Positions 52,693 to 61,674 of a DNA stretch of 64,000 bases are shown here, piece by piece (the stretch's first letter is position 1; every line of letters begins with the position of its first letter). Below the pieces are notes generated by a model. That model worked only from the letters and a program-made list of their open reading frames with translations. It did not search any database and had not been told where the DNA came from. The translations under genes and the position numbers were made by a program. Location: positions 372,001-436,000 of the forward strand of contig JACKOB010000005.1 of the NCBI GenBank assembly GCA_024234575.1. Direction: 5' to 3'. The DNA comes from Hahellaceae bacterium (GTDB lineage: Bacteria > Pseudomonadota > Gammaproteobacteria > Pseudomonadales > Oleiphilaceae).

Positions 52693-53079
52693 CTACTCGA
52701 CCACATGCACAATCCCCGTCATCTGCGGATGTGGACCACATCGATAATTGAATGAGCCTACGTCAGAAAACTCGCGCGTGTAGCTTTCATCAGGAAAGAA
52801 ATATTGAGGCTCCGGATCTCCAGCCTCTTCAAACCACACGCTATGGTATTGCCGCTTTTCATTATTGACCCACAATATTTTCTGCCCCTTGCGAACAGTG
52901 ATTTCTTTCGGTACGAACTCGTAATTAATAATACTAACGACAGGCTCTGCCGCCCCTTCACCCCCCTCTCCCGCATTCACCTGTACAGCAAACAAAAGAG
53001 GTAACAAACCAATATACACTATCCCCCTAAACAGCATGCGACTAAACCACTTTATAACTTGCATTATTCCTCCAACCAA
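52693..53079 (-). CDS. Cupredoxin (plastocyanin-like), exported
   Basis: A signal peptide (ending near VNAGEG) precedes a ~95-residue type 1 copper domain: FVPKEITVRKGQKILWVNNEKRQYHSVWF and YRCGPHPQMTG. Copper ligands His (YHSV), Cys (YRC), His (GPH) and Met (PQM) are visible. It may carry electrons to NirS or other periplasmic enzymes. It converges on dnr with stops about 10 bp apart. Confidence 0.85.
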   Translation of the reverse strand: MVGGIMQVIKWFSRMLFRGIVYIGLLPLLFAVQVNAGEGGEGAAEPVVSIINYEFVPKEITVRKGQKILWVNNEKRQYHSVWFEEAGDPEPQYFFPDESYTREFSDVGSFNYRCGPHPQMTGIVHVVE

Positions 53080-53351
53080 CCTGTATCATTAGAAATTTCT
53101 TTACTATTACCGTGCATGAAAAGAACCCGATCACTTCTCTAGGCAGACTAAGCACAACAAACGACCATGAAGATAGCCACACTGTTGGCTCAATACCACC
53201 CAACGAAACCCGCTATCTGTACTGGCAGTTAATCAGTATTTTCTTTAAATGCCGTACCAAAACCAAGCCAATGCCGCTAGACAGAGCCAGTTTTCAAATG
53301 AGACTATCCCCATAAAGCTTACAAACCAATCTTGGCAAGGTATGTATTACG

Positions 53352-54122
53352 ATGACCAAAAGATCAATTAAAAAATATCACAGCCGCTTTAAAACAGGAA
53401 GATCACTGCTACTTCTTACCGGTATCACAGCACATTCATGCATCTTAATGGCAGACACTGAGCATTCCTTATCAATGACCATAGACACCTACCTCAATCC
53501 TGAGATTTCCCAAAATCATCTCGATGCGATGAACATATGGCTAGAGAGCAATAATTGTAAAATAGCAATGCGAGCGGTGAGCAGTAGCAACAGCGACTTA
53601 CTTTTTGCAATCTTTCCCAAAAACGATGCTCCTAACAATCACATTTTGCTTGCGAAGACACGCAACGATGAACCACTTAAGGTTGTTTGGCTGGTTCATC
53701 GCAGCACCGGGGCCAGTGAGCTCAGCAGTATCAGTGGCCAGAGAGTAGCACTGCTTCCAAAAAGCTCTTTACTTGGCCATCAAGCACCCATAAAACAATT
53801 AACAGATGCAGGAGTGAACACCAACAATCTAACCATCTACACCTCTGAAGAATACCAGGGTGCAGTTGCCCTACTCCTGCATGGCGATGTCTCAGCCGCC
53901 AGCGCTCCCATGCCCCTCGCCAAACCCTGGGCCACTGCCAACGACTTAAACATACTAACAAACAGCGAAACGACATATGTAAGCGGCATTTGGCAGTTAA
54001 CAGACAATCGGATGACAACTGGCTGCATCAATGCATTTGCCAACATGAAGAGAGAAAGCCGCCAGGATCTTAAAATGAAATTATTTCCTGAATGGTTACA
54101 AGGATTCACCATCAACAAATAG
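53352..54122 (+). CDS. Orphan PhnD-like periplasmic binding protein
   Basis: After an N-terminal signal-like segment (LLLLTGITAHSCILMA) the ~220-residue region has the PhnD/phosphonate-binding layout: LSSISGQRVALLPKSSLLGHQAPIKQLTDAGVN, then YQGAVALLLHGDVSAASAPMPL. No ABC partner genes are present, and PhnD-like proteins without partners often act as sensors. It lies between dnr/cupredoxin and the NirT-like gene. The start ATG has AAGG 11 nt upstream, a little far. Confidence 0.72.
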   Translation: MTKRSIKKYHSRFKTGRSLLLLTGITAHSCILMADTEHSLSMTIDTYLNPEISQNHLDAMNIWLESNNCKIAMRAVSSSNSDLLFAIFPKNDAPNNHILLAKTRNDEPLKVVWLVHRSTGASELSSISGQRVALLPKSSLLGHQAPIKQLTDAGVNTNNLTIYTSEEYQGAVALLLHGDVSAASAPMPLAKPWATANDLNILTNSETTYVSGIWQLTDNRMTTGCINAFANMKRESRQDLKMKLFPEWLQGFTINK

Positions 54123-54178
54123 ACACACTCCTTGCCACCGCAACTCATCTCTCTCGCGACCCAGATAAAAAGCAATAA

Positions 54179-54208
54179 AAAACCCGGCCTTTTTAGAGGC
54201 CGGGTTTT
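54179..54208. terminator. Bidirectional intrinsic terminator
   Basis: AAAACCCGGCCT (54179-54190) and AGGCCGGGTTTT (54197-54208) form a perfect 12-bp stem with a 6-nt loop. It separates the rightward PhnD-like gene from the leftward NirT-like gene. Confidence 0.9.
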
Positions 54209-54226
54209 GTCTTACTCATCAAAAAC

Positions 54227-55969
54227 CTACTGCTTCACTACGTTGATCTCAACACCTTCTTCTGCCGTATCGAAGCCTAAACGATAGCCCAACGATACGT
54301 GGTGGAATCGCGAAGTACTGTAATCGTCATGAATCGCAAAACCAAAATTGTAGATTTTGCCTGGCTCAAAACTAACATCACCAGCGGCATCCGAAACCAA
54401 CTTACGCTTCATCTGAACGGTCCACATACCATCCGCCAAACTTGCAGCAAACTCAGCACCTTGACCGCCTGACATCTTTCTTTCTTCAAGCAGATACCCA
54501 TCTTCAACCTCACCGGTCCCTAACTTGTAACGAATCAGATCGAAGAACTGCTTACCAGCCAGTGCCGCTTTGATTTCATCATCCGACTTTAGCTTATCCC
54601 AACCACCAAGCCGCGCATCACCGCTACCTTTAAGCTCAACCTCGGTGCGGCTTTCGCCCAGGTATTTGGTTATGCCACCAGAGACGTCAAGTCGCGAAGC
54701 TCCAGGATATGCAGCAACTTCAGCATCACTAAACTGGCTAGGCATTTTATTTACATCGTCATGACAACTTGCCCAGCAACCTGATCGATCGGCGAATTCC
54801 ACATCATCGGTACCAAACATCATTGCCAATTTCACCTGATTAGCAGGATCCATTTTGCCACCATCCGCAAACGGTACTGGCGCATGCGCAGTTTCTGGCC
54901 ACACAAACTGCATGTACAGGTACGTATCATCATAAGTCGCCTGAACTGACACAGGAATACTGCCACGCTTACCTGGAATCAAAGCTGTTTCGAGCTTTTC
55001 ACCGGTAACAATTTTTTGCCCCATATCCTTGGTTTCTGCACCATGACAATCAAAGCAACGCTCACCTTTTGTGAATGCTCGCTTGCCGCCGTGATCGCGC
55101 CCATGAATCCACTCGATTGACGCAGTACCTGGATAGAAGAGTACAACCTCTTTAACAGGAGCCGCCGCCCAGTTCGCTGTAATCGCTCCAGAGCCGGATG
55201 GCGCTGCCGAAGATGCGCTTGGTGCCGCTGCGGGGGCACTTGCCGCCGCCTCTTTAGCTGCAGCTAAACGCTCTTTTTCTGCCTGCGCAGCCTTTTCAGC
55301 CTCTTCAGCCGCAACGATATCCCGCTCAAACAAATGCAGTGTCGCATCTGGCTTAGCCAAGGCAGGATCCGGTGCCTCAAGCTTTTCCAATTCTTCATCA
55401 GTCAACAAATGACGCACACTCTTATGAGCAATTCCTTTGTGGCAATCGATACAAGTGTTGCCAGCCTGAATTGCCGCTGTATGCTGCTTCAGTGCGCGAG
55501 GCTTCTGAGAATTCTGATGCATGGATTCAAAGTTATGGCAGTTTCGGCACTCACGTGAGTCGGACTTCTTCATCCTTTCCCACTCGTGTTTCGCTAACTC
55601 TAGTCGTTTTGCATCAAACTTTTCTGGCGTATCAATACTACCCAGTATTTTATGTAAAACCTCATTAGATGCCTGAATTTTACGCTGTATCTTATGAAAC
55701 CAGTCTTTCGGAACGTGACAATCAGGGCAGGTAGCGCGAACACCTGAACGATTACTGTAGTGAACCGTTTGCTTATACTCCTGATAGACATTTTCCTCCA
55801 TCTCATGGCAGCCAATACAGAATTGCTCAGTATTCGTCATTTCAAGAGACCAGTTAAAGCCCCCCCAGAATACGACACCGATAATCATAAAAATTAATCC
55901 CGTCCCTAAAGTGGTACCGAGAAGAATTTTTCTTGAGAGTATTGCCTGCAACCAGGACTTCTTGTTCAT
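54227..55969 (-). CDS. NirT/NapC tetrahaem cytochrome fused to an EB_dh-type haem domain
   Basis: One N-terminal membrane helix (~16-40) leads to four c-haem sites: CIGCH (51), CPDCH (81), CRNCH (141) and CIDCH (173), the NapC/NirT pattern. An Ala/Glu/Pro-rich linker (~222-265) joins a second part (~275-580) with a further CFDCH (305) and an unusual CWASCH (398, Cx3CH). Its [18 protein letters not shown] sequence is of the ethylbenzene-dehydrogenase/DMSO-reductase haem-subunit type. It likely shuttles electrons from the quinol pool to NirS. The start is ATG 55969 (GGAG 8 nt upstream), not an earlier in-frame start at 56098. It lies downstream of the nirS terminator. Confidence 0.83.
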   Translation of the reverse strand: MNKKSWLQAILSRKILLGTTLGTGLIFMIIGVVFWGGFNWSLEMTNTEQFCIGCHEMEENVYQEYKQTVHYSNRSGVRATCPDCHVPKDWFHKIQRKIQASNEVLHKILGSIDTPEKFDAKRLELAKHEWERMKKSDSRECRNCHNFESMHQNSQKPRALKQHTAAIQAGNTCIDCHKGIAHKSVRHLLTDEELEKLEAPDPALAKPDATLHLFERDIVAAEEAEKAAQAEKERLAAAKEAAASAPAAAPSASSAAPSGSGAITANWAAAPVKEVVLFYPGTASIEWIHGRDHGGKRAFTKGERCFDCHGAETKDMGQKIVTGEKLETALIPGKRGSIPVSVQATYDDTYLYMQFVWPETAHAPVPFADGGKMDPANQVKLAMMFGTDDVEFADRSGCWASCHDDVNKMPSQFSDAEVAAYPGASRLDVSGGITKYLGESRTEVELKGSGDARLGGWDKLKSDDEIKAALAGKQFFDLIRYKLGTGEVEDGYLLEERKMSGGQGAEFAASLADGMWTVQMKRKLVSDAAGDVSFEPGKIYNFGFAIHDDYSTSRFHHVSLGYRLGFDTAEEGVEINVVKQ

Positions 55970-56170
55970 GATACTTGCTCCACCCAGAACATACTTGCGA
56001 AGAATTTCATACCTCGAATACAGCGAATCCATCACCGTAGCAATACGAGACATATATTCTATTGCCCTATCGATGAAAAGACTTAAGTGTTTTAGCACTC
56101 ATTTTTTAAGTCCCTTCACTGATATGGCAAATCGCAAACTGTGACTTTAATTTTGATTGTAAATCTATAG

Positions 56171-56207
56171 AAACTAAAAATTGTGACGGGCCAATTGCCC
56201 GTCACAA
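56171..56207 (-). terminator. Intrinsic terminator of nirS
   Basis: On the minus strand TTGTGACGGGC-AATTG-GCCCGTCACAA (56207-56181) is followed by TTTTTAGTTT. The stem is 11 bp and perfect. It lies 9 bp past the nirS stop, upstream of the NirT-like gene. Confidence 0.9.
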
Positions 56208-56215
56208 CAAACAAC

Positions 56216-57853
56216 CTAGGTCTTATGGTGCGACCGGTTGTACACGTTGAACTTACCTGTTGGTGTGGTCAAGCCTTTGATACGAGTTTTCTCTTTCAGA
56301 GTCTTCGCATCATAAACTACGATTTCACCGGTTGGGTTCTTAGCGTCTTTACGGTTCCAGACAGAAACCCATACTTCAGATCCATCCTGGTTGAACTCCA
56401 TATGCAAAGCAGCCTTGCCTTCTTCTTCAGTCACGCGAATGGTTTTAACCACTTTACGTGTCTTCTTGTCGATGACCTTGACGCTCTGCTGAACTTCTGG
56501 CTCAGGATGCTTCAACTGATCAGCCCAAACGTAGTCTGAGGTGTCATGGGTACGAATGAATACACCTGCACCATCAGTAGGTACTGTGTAGCACAGCTTC
56601 CAAGCCTGGTCGGCATGTTTGATTGGGTCATTACCCCAAACAGATACCTCACCCTTACCTAGGTGGGTTGTACCACCTACAGGACCACACTTCTCATCAA
56701 TCCAGTTAGCACCTGGACCTGGATGTGGCAACGATGCTACGTCAATAATTTTCTCCAGCTTGCGCTCTTTGGTGTCAACCACAACCATTTTATTGGAAGC
56801 GTTTGCCGCGATCTGGAAATATCTGCCAGATGGGTCAAAGAAGCCATCATGCAGGAACTTAGCGGTGTCGATCTGCTCTATTCTGAGGTTAACCAGATCA
56901 GAGTAATCTACCTGCCACATTTGACCCAACTCTTTTATCGCTACGATAAAGGTTGGCTCATTTGGTGTGGTGTAAATTGCAGCAACACGTGCTTCATTTA
57001 CGTACTCGCCATCAACACTGATACCACGTGAAGAAACCACTTTTAAAGGCTCAAGAGTTTCTGCATCCATGATAACGAAGTGTGGCGGCCAGTAACCACC
57101 GGCGATTACGTACTTGCCATCACCGGATACGGCGATATCACGTGCGTCATAGGCCATTTTGGTTTCGGCAACCAGCATTTTGTCAGGAGTCTGCCACAAA
57201 TCGATCTTGTTAACTTTACCGTCACGACCGATGGTATACCAGAAACGACCCACTGCATCTTTAGGCTTCTGTGTAGCATGATGCTCAGTGCCCTTGATTA
57301 CGTGCACCGCATAACCAGTGTCAATATGTGCGATAACTTCGTGCTTGTCGCCATCAATAATCGCTGCTTTACCAGCATCACGCTCGATAACTACGAAGAA
57401 GTTTTCCCAGTTACGACCATGTAATGGCTTGGTAGGATAGTCTTTCAAAGCAACGAACTGCTTGGTGTGCTCTTTCATCATCGCCAGCGACATTTCAGGC
57501 GGAACTGGTGGCTCCATCTGGATATAGGTTGCCAGCTGAGAGATCTCTTCTTTAGAGAAGATATCGTCAAAGTTGTTCATACCACCTTCAGTACCGTAGG
57601 CAATAATTTTTTCCAAACGGCTTTGACCTTTTTTCAAGGTCTCTTTTGGTTCTAGATTTTTACCTGTAGCACCCTTACGTAAAACCCCGTGACAACCTGC
57701 GCAACGCTGGAAGTACATGGTTTTCGCATGTTCAAAATCAGCCTCGCTCATGGTAGGTTGATTGGCGGTAGCAGCAAACGCACTGCCGGTGAATGCTGCG
57801 GTAGCAAAAGTTACTGCCGCGGCTAGCTTTCCAAGTTTAAGTTTTTTATTCAT
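56216..57853 (-). CDS. nirS: Cytochrome cd1 nitrite reductase NirS
   Basis: A signal peptide (MNKK...AFA) precedes a cytochrome c domain (RCAGCHGVLRKGATG, haem at 51-55) and a d1 propeller (~130-545). Both catalytic histidines are visible by comparison with P. aeruginosa: FLHDGFFDP and LPHPGPGANW. It reduces nitrite to NO in the periplasm. It is transcribed alone from a promoter with a TTGACGAACATCAA box, and it ends at a strong terminator. Full length at 545 residues. Confidence 0.97.
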   Translation of the reverse strand: MNKKLKLGKLAAAVTFATAAFTGSAFAATANQPTMSEADFEHAKTMYFQRCAGCHGVLRKGATGKNLEPKETLKKGQSRLEKIIAYGTEGGMNNFDDIFSKEEISQLATYIQMEPPVPPEMSLAMMKEHTKQFVALKDYPTKPLHGRNWENFFVVIERDAGKAAIIDGDKHEVIAHIDTGYAVHVIKGTEHHATQKPKDAVGRFWYTIGRDGKVNKIDLWQTPDKMLVAETKMAYDARDIAVSGDGKYVIAGGYWPPHFVIMDAETLEPLKVVSSRGISVDGEYVNEARVAAIYTTPNEPTFIVAIKELGQMWQVDYSDLVNLRIEQIDTAKFLHDGFFDPSGRYFQIAANASNKMVVVDTKERKLEKIIDVASLPHPGPGANWIDEKCGPVGGTTHLGKGEVSVWGNDPIKHADQAWKLCYTVPTDGAGVFIRTHDTSDYVWADQLKHPEPEVQQSVKVIDKKTRKVVKTIRVTEEEGKAALHMEFNQDGSEVWVSVWNRKDAKNPTGEIVVYDAKTLKEKTRIKGLTTPTGKFNVYNRSHHKT

Positions 57854-57920
57854 CTGCGACTTCTCCCGTCGAAAGATTGGACGTCAGGATGAACATTAAA
57901 GGCGAAGGCCAACAACAACC

Positions 57921-57934
57921 TTGACGAACATCAA
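57921..57934 (-). promoter_or_regulatory. FNR/DNR box upstream of nirS
   Basis: TTGACGAACATCAA (57921-57934) matches the consensus at all conserved half-site positions except one. A leftward -10-like TTTAAT lies at 57900-57895, giving roughly -40 spacing. Confidence 0.8.
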
Positions 57935-57989
57935 GACAAGATTAAGCACACTCCCACAAAGGCTTTTTACCAGATTATCGCGGCATTTA

Positions 57990-58003
57990 TTGACCTAAAT
58001 CAG
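57990..58003. promoter_or_regulatory. Second FNR/DNR-like site, nirS upstream region
   Basis: TTGACCTAAATCAG (57990-58003) is a weaker match, 69 bp upstream of the first nirS box and just past the esterase stop. It could be a second activator site or chance. Confidence 0.45.
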
Positions 58004-58015
58004 ATTTTTGATGGC

Positions 58016-58687
58016 TCAGCCCAATTGATTCTGTAACCACTCAGAAATGGCTTCAATTTGGTCAAAACACACTTCGTGCTCCATTGCATAACTACGATAA
58101 TTTACCTGATACCCCCGACTTTTAAGATTAGCGGCGGCTTCTTTCCCTAATGACTCTGCCACCATTGGGTCAAAACGCCCATGATGAATTTCGATAGGAA
58201 GTGACAAGTTCTCAACATGGGGGTTAATCGTATCACTGGTCGCAAAATAGGTTGACAACCCAAGCAGACCGCCCAGTTTATGGGGATAAGTTAAAGCGGC
58301 TTGGTAAGCAACGGCACCACCCTGCGAGAACCCAATAACGATAATTCTCTGTGCCACAATACCTCGCTCACGCTCACGGTTAATGAATTGGTGCACCCAT
58401 TCAGCAGAACGTAAAAGCTGATCAACATCTACTTTTCGGTCTATGTTCATTTCCAGGATGTCGTACCAGGCTGGCATCACATAGCCTGCATTGATTGTTA
58501 CAGGTATTTCCGGCGCATGTGGAAAAATAAACCTGACGTTTAATGATTCTGGCAGCCGCAGCTCTGGCACAATTGGCTCGAAATCATGGCCATTAGCCCC
58601 GAGACCGTGTAACCAGATGACCGTCGCATCAGCTGGTCCCTGTGGGTTTATTTCTACATGAGGTAAAACGGTACTTACTTGCGTCAT
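58016..58687 (-). CDS. Carboxylesterase/phospholipase (alpha/beta-hydrolase)
   Basis: The 223-residue protein has WLHGLGANGHDFEP (oxyanion region), GFSQGGAV (nucleophile), GRFDPMV (acid) and AMEHEVC (histidine), the complete triad of the bacterial carboxylesterase/lysophospholipase family. It is cytoplasmic with no signal peptide, and it hydrolyses short acyl esters. It lies upstream of nirS on the same strand, with the two nirS DNR boxes between them, and it is not a denitrification gene. Confidence 0.88.
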   Translation of the reverse strand: MTQVSTVLPHVEINPQGPADATVIWLHGLGANGHDFEPIVPELRLPESLNVRFIFPHAPEIPVTINAGYVMPAWYDILEMNIDRKVDVDQLLRSAEWVHQFINRERERGIVAQRIIVIGFSQGGAVAYQAALTYPHKLGGLLGLSTYFATSDTINPHVENLSLPIEIHHGRFDPMVAESLGKEAAANLKSRGYQVNYRSYAMEHEVCFDQIEAISEWLQNQLG

Positions 58688-58928
58688 AAAAAAATCAAAT
58701 CCTATCGTGAGATGTTAACCAAGTCATACAATGATCATTAGGCAACCATAATACCTTGGTATTCCTGATGAAATCGTTAGAATTCATCCATGTTTTTTAT
58801 CATCAAGCTTTTCGTCGGTATTGATAGAAATAACAGACGAAGTATCAGTGACTTGATGTGGTGCTCATTTCTGTTTGATCAATCCTGATAACATTCGGTG
58901 TTAGCTCTTGGAACTTGGAGTTTGATAC

Positions 58929-59804
58929 ATGCTAAAGAGATTTACTCAAATAACAGTGGTTGCCATGGTGGCGAGCCTGTTGTCAGGTTGCCCAAAACCC
59001 TATTTCGCCTTCGAAAAACATGGCGGGGCTTTTCTTGTTTCCGTTAAAGGCGAGCAATTTGTGCACCGTCCTAATAGCAGCTGGGAAAGCAATGAAAATG
59101 CCATGGTGTATTTTTATCGCCCAAACAGCCAGTGGGGGGCCGATGAAATAGACGTCCCCAGCCTTTACATTGATGACAGGCATTATGTTGGCCTGCGCGC
59201 CAATGGCTACACCTGGTTTGAAATGGCGCCGGGTAAAAAACAGATTACTATTCGCCGCCCTATTGGACTTTTGCTTGGTTTTGAAGGACTTGGTAGCTTT
59301 TCACTCGAGAAAATCATTGATGCTGAGTTTTACCCTGAAGCAGGCAAAGTCTATTACTTCAGGTACAGCGAGGTTGATGTACCCTCTGCTCCAAACCCAG
59401 ACCTGGACCCTGATAGTCCCTTTGCCAAAGGGGATATTCAAATGGTTTCCCGGGATGTCGCCATCCAGGACATTGTCACGACTCGACTGATCGAAAACCA
59501 GCCTCCGTTTGCTAAGAGTGCCGCTGCCACATCTATTGTCAAACAGAATCGCGTCGATGCCTACAAGGCAGAGAAGGCTCGCCTGGGCGAACTGAGAACC
59601 GAAGAGTTGGCAGAGCTTAAAAAACAAGGCTATTGGAGGAGTGCATCCTGGTATTGGCCATTTGGTGGTGGTCCAACCAAACGTTTAAAAACAGATATCG
59701 AACTGCAAAAGCTGGAAGCGAACTGGCTAGCCTACGAGGAAGAGCTTGAAAGAAAAGAAGCAATGGAAGCCGCGTTAAACAAATCCAAATGGTGGCCCTT
59801 CTAA
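58929..59804 (+). CDS. DUF2846-type lipoprotein
   Basis: The lipobox SLLSGC gives a lipoprotein with a mature N-terminus at residue ~21. The core has MVYFYRPNSQWGADEIDVPSLYIDDRHYVGL, WFEMAPGKKQITIRRPIG and a C-terminal basic/charged helical region (~190-290). It matches DUF2846, small lipoproteins of unknown function. The C-terminal ~90 residues are an extension. Single gene with a terminator-like hairpin after it. Confidence 0.77.
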   Translation: MLKRFTQITVVAMVASLLSGCPKPYFAFEKHGGAFLVSVKGEQFVHRPNSSWESNENAMVYFYRPNSQWGADEIDVPSLYIDDRHYVGLRANGYTWFEMAPGKKQITIRRPIGLLLGFEGLGSFSLEKIIDAEFYPEAGKVYYFRYSEVDVPSAPNPDLDPDSPFAKGDIQMVSRDVAIQDIVTTRLIENQPPFAKSAAATSIVKQNRVDAYKAEKARLGELRTEELAELKKQGYWRSASWYWPFGGGPTKRLKTDIELQKLEANWLAYEEELERKEAMEAALNKSKWWPF

Positions 59805-59825
59805 ACACATGTTTAGCTTAGCAAC

Positions 59826-59866
59826 ACTCCATCCTGTTCGTGATCAACGCCAGGGGTGGAGTTTTA
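59826..59866 (+). terminator. Terminator-like hairpin after the DUF2846 gene
   Basis: ACTCCATCCT (59826-59835) can pair with AGGGGTGGAGT (59852-59862) allowing G-U pairs, followed by TTTT. It lies between the convergent DUF2846 gene and the basic small protein gene. Confidence 0.45.
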
Positions 59867-59876
59867 CTGAGCTACT

Positions 59877-60197
59877 TCACTCTTCCACCCACTCCCAACG
59901 CAATGGCTCACCAAAATCGTCATAGATAATCCGTTTTTTGGGAGATCTACGTCGAGGTGCCGGCTTTTTTACAGGCTTCTTGCGTAAATCAATGGCAGCT
60001 ACAACTTCGGGAACAGGTGTCCTACCCTCTTTAGGCTGATCAAAGGCGATAAAATTCGGTTTAATGGGAGCACTGGGATCATGCCTGCCACTAATTCCAT
60101 TAGCAACCTGCTGCATATCTCCACCTTTTTGCAGGTAGTCATCTACTTGCTCTTCCAGCATGGCGCGAATTTCAGCTTTAGTGGGTCTTCTCTTCAC
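59877..60197 (-). CDS. Small basic conserved hypothetical protein
   Basis: The 106-residue protein has KAEIRAMLEEQVDDYLQKGGDMQQVANGISGRHDPSAP near its start and a very basic C-terminal part (KKPVKKPAPRRRSPKKRIIYDD). A helix ending in D-x-L-x-x-G-G-x-x-x-x-V recalls the SutA-type small RNA-polymerase-associated proteins, but the match is weak. The start is GTG 60197, with AGGA about 10 nt upstream. Function unknown; nucleic-acid binding is inferred from charge only. Confidence 0.6.
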   Translation of the reverse strand: MKRRPTKAEIRAMLEEQVDDYLQKGGDMQQVANGISGRHDPSAPIKPNFIAFDQPKEGRTPVPEVVAAIDLRKKPVKKPAPRRRSPKKRIIYDDFGEPLRWEWVEE

Positions 60198-60509
60198 TAA
60201 ACAATCATCCTAAATTTTGATAAATAAGTCAGGATAAAAGCCATAACAGCATCAATCCGCACATTGCATAGCCGGTTTTGTAATTTAAGCCCTCTATGAT
60301 TGGCTTGCCAAGCGAATTGGTGCGCAAGACCCATCAACAAAACAGGCAAGTGCATAGCGCGGCTGGCAAGCCATTCGCAGGGTCCTTAGCCTTATTAGCA
60401 TAGCAGATGACTCACCTCGCCATCGCCTTTTCCATGCTTACACTCTAACATAGCGTCGCAAACTAGTCGTTTTCCTCAGACTGCAAACGAAAAATAACCT
60501 TGGCTTACC
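60198..60509. other. Divergent intergenic region with inverted repeat
   Basis: No gene is seen. GGCTTGCCA (near 60303) and TGGCAAGCC (near 60363) are perfect 9-bp inverted copies roughly 50 bp apart, each followed or preceded by GCGAAT. It could be a small structured element or a chance repeat. Confidence 0.4.
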
Positions 60510-61406
60510 ATGAAACCACACCCTATAAAAGCTGATCTACTATTAATTCTGGTCACGCTGCTAGCCGCCTGTGGTTGGGTATTCTCTAAAGAAACGCTAC
60601 AAGGGTTGCCGCCGATACAATTTATCGGATCGCGATTTTTACTGGCGGGTGTAGTGCTCGGCCTCATCGGTGCCCCGGCGCTAAAACAAATTCCGCTTAC
60701 TTCATTAATAAAGGCCAGCAGCACCGGCCTGGTATTTGCGATAGCGATGATCTTTTGGATACTAGGTTTGCATCACGGCCATCACGTTGGTGAGGGTGCT
60801 TTTATTACCAGCATGGGAGTTGTACTTGTCCCCTTAATCGCACGATTTTTCTTCGCAGAAACCCCTGCAAGAGAAACCTGGATAGCTCTGCCAATTGCCA
60901 CGACAGGTCTTGCGCTTTTATCGTTAAATCAGGGGTTTTCATTAGAAGCCGGACAAATCTATTTTTTAATAGCGGCCGTTATTTTCGCTTTGCACTTCAA
61001 CCTGACCACCAAACTTGTGGCAACCATTGCTCCCTTGGCGCTATCCGCAATCCAGTTATGTATCGTAGGAATAGTATCCCTTGGTGTCAGCTTCACAATT
61101 GAAACCTGGCCAAGTTATGTTGATTCGTCAATATGGATTTGGTTTCTCGCCAGTGCCTTAATTGCAACCTGTCTTCGCTTTTGGTTACAAACAAAGGCGC
61201 AGTCGTTTGCCCCGGCAAGTCACGTTGTTGTTATCCTCACACTTGAGCCAATCTGGACAGCAATACTAGCCAGCCTATGGTTTGATGAAACGATGACTAC
61301 GTTACAATTTTCTGGGTGTACGCTAATCTTCTCGGCACTACTCATCAGCCGCTGGCGTTGGCTGAGAACGCTTTTTTTCCCTCAATCTAACAGACCAAAA
61401 ATATGA
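60510..61406 (+). CDS. DMT-superfamily (EamA) membrane transporter
   Basis: The 298-residue protein has about ten hydrophobic helices in two EamA repeats (LILVTLLAACGWVFSKETLQGLPPIQFIGSRFLLAGVVLG in the first). LEPIWTAILASLWFDETMT in the second is a typical EamA signature. The family exports amino acids, nucleosides or other metabolites. The specific substrate is unknown. The ribosome site is weak. Its stop overlaps the next small gene by 4 bp. Confidence 0.85.
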   Translation: MKPHPIKADLLLILVTLLAACGWVFSKETLQGLPPIQFIGSRFLLAGVVLGLIGAPALKQIPLTSLIKASSTGLVFAIAMIFWILGLHHGHHVGEGAFITSMGVVLVPLIARFFFAETPARETWIALPIATTGLALLSLNQGFSLEAGQIYFLIAAVIFALHFNLTTKLVATIAPLALSAIQLCIVGIVSLGVSFTIETWPSYVDSSIWIWFLASALIATCLRFWLQTKAQSFAPASHVVVILTLEPIWTAILASLWFDETMTTLQFSGCTLIFSALLISRWRWLRTLFFPQSNRPKI

Positions 61407-61666
61407 TTTTACCCGCAGACTTTGTTGACACCATCAGCGCAGATGCGCTAAACGACTTTCTCGACCATCTGATTACAAGCAACGCTGGCGCCGACAGTTA
61501 CGATGGCGACCTGGCTAGAGACCGTGCGCAACTGCTGCACGCACTTCGCAAGGGAAAACTCCTCATCGAACACCACGCGGGGGATAATGAAAGCGAGGAT
61601 GATACTGGATCATTTCGTCTTATCACTGCAGATGAGGCAATTAAAGCCGGTTATCACAATCATTAA
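61403..61666 (+). CDS. Small hypothetical protein, possibly YheU/UPF0270-like
   Basis: The 87-residue protein starts with MILPADFVDTISADALNDFLDHL and includes RDRAQLLHALRKGKLLIEH. The order I/L-P...S-x-x-x-L...R-x-x-x-L...G-x-x-L/V resembles YheU (UPF0270), but the match is only moderate. It overlaps the DMT transporter stop (ATGA) and is cotranscribed. Function unknown. Confidence 0.65.
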   Translation: MILPADFVDTISADALNDFLDHLITSNAGADSYDGDLARDRAQLLHALRKGKLLIEHHAGDNESEDDTGSFRLITADEAIKAGYHNH

Positions 61667-61674
61667 ACCAATAA

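Noticed and set aside
53112-53315. 67-codon rightward open frame between cupredoxin and PhnD-like genes
   Set aside because: No ribosome site and no family-like features; sequence composition looks random.
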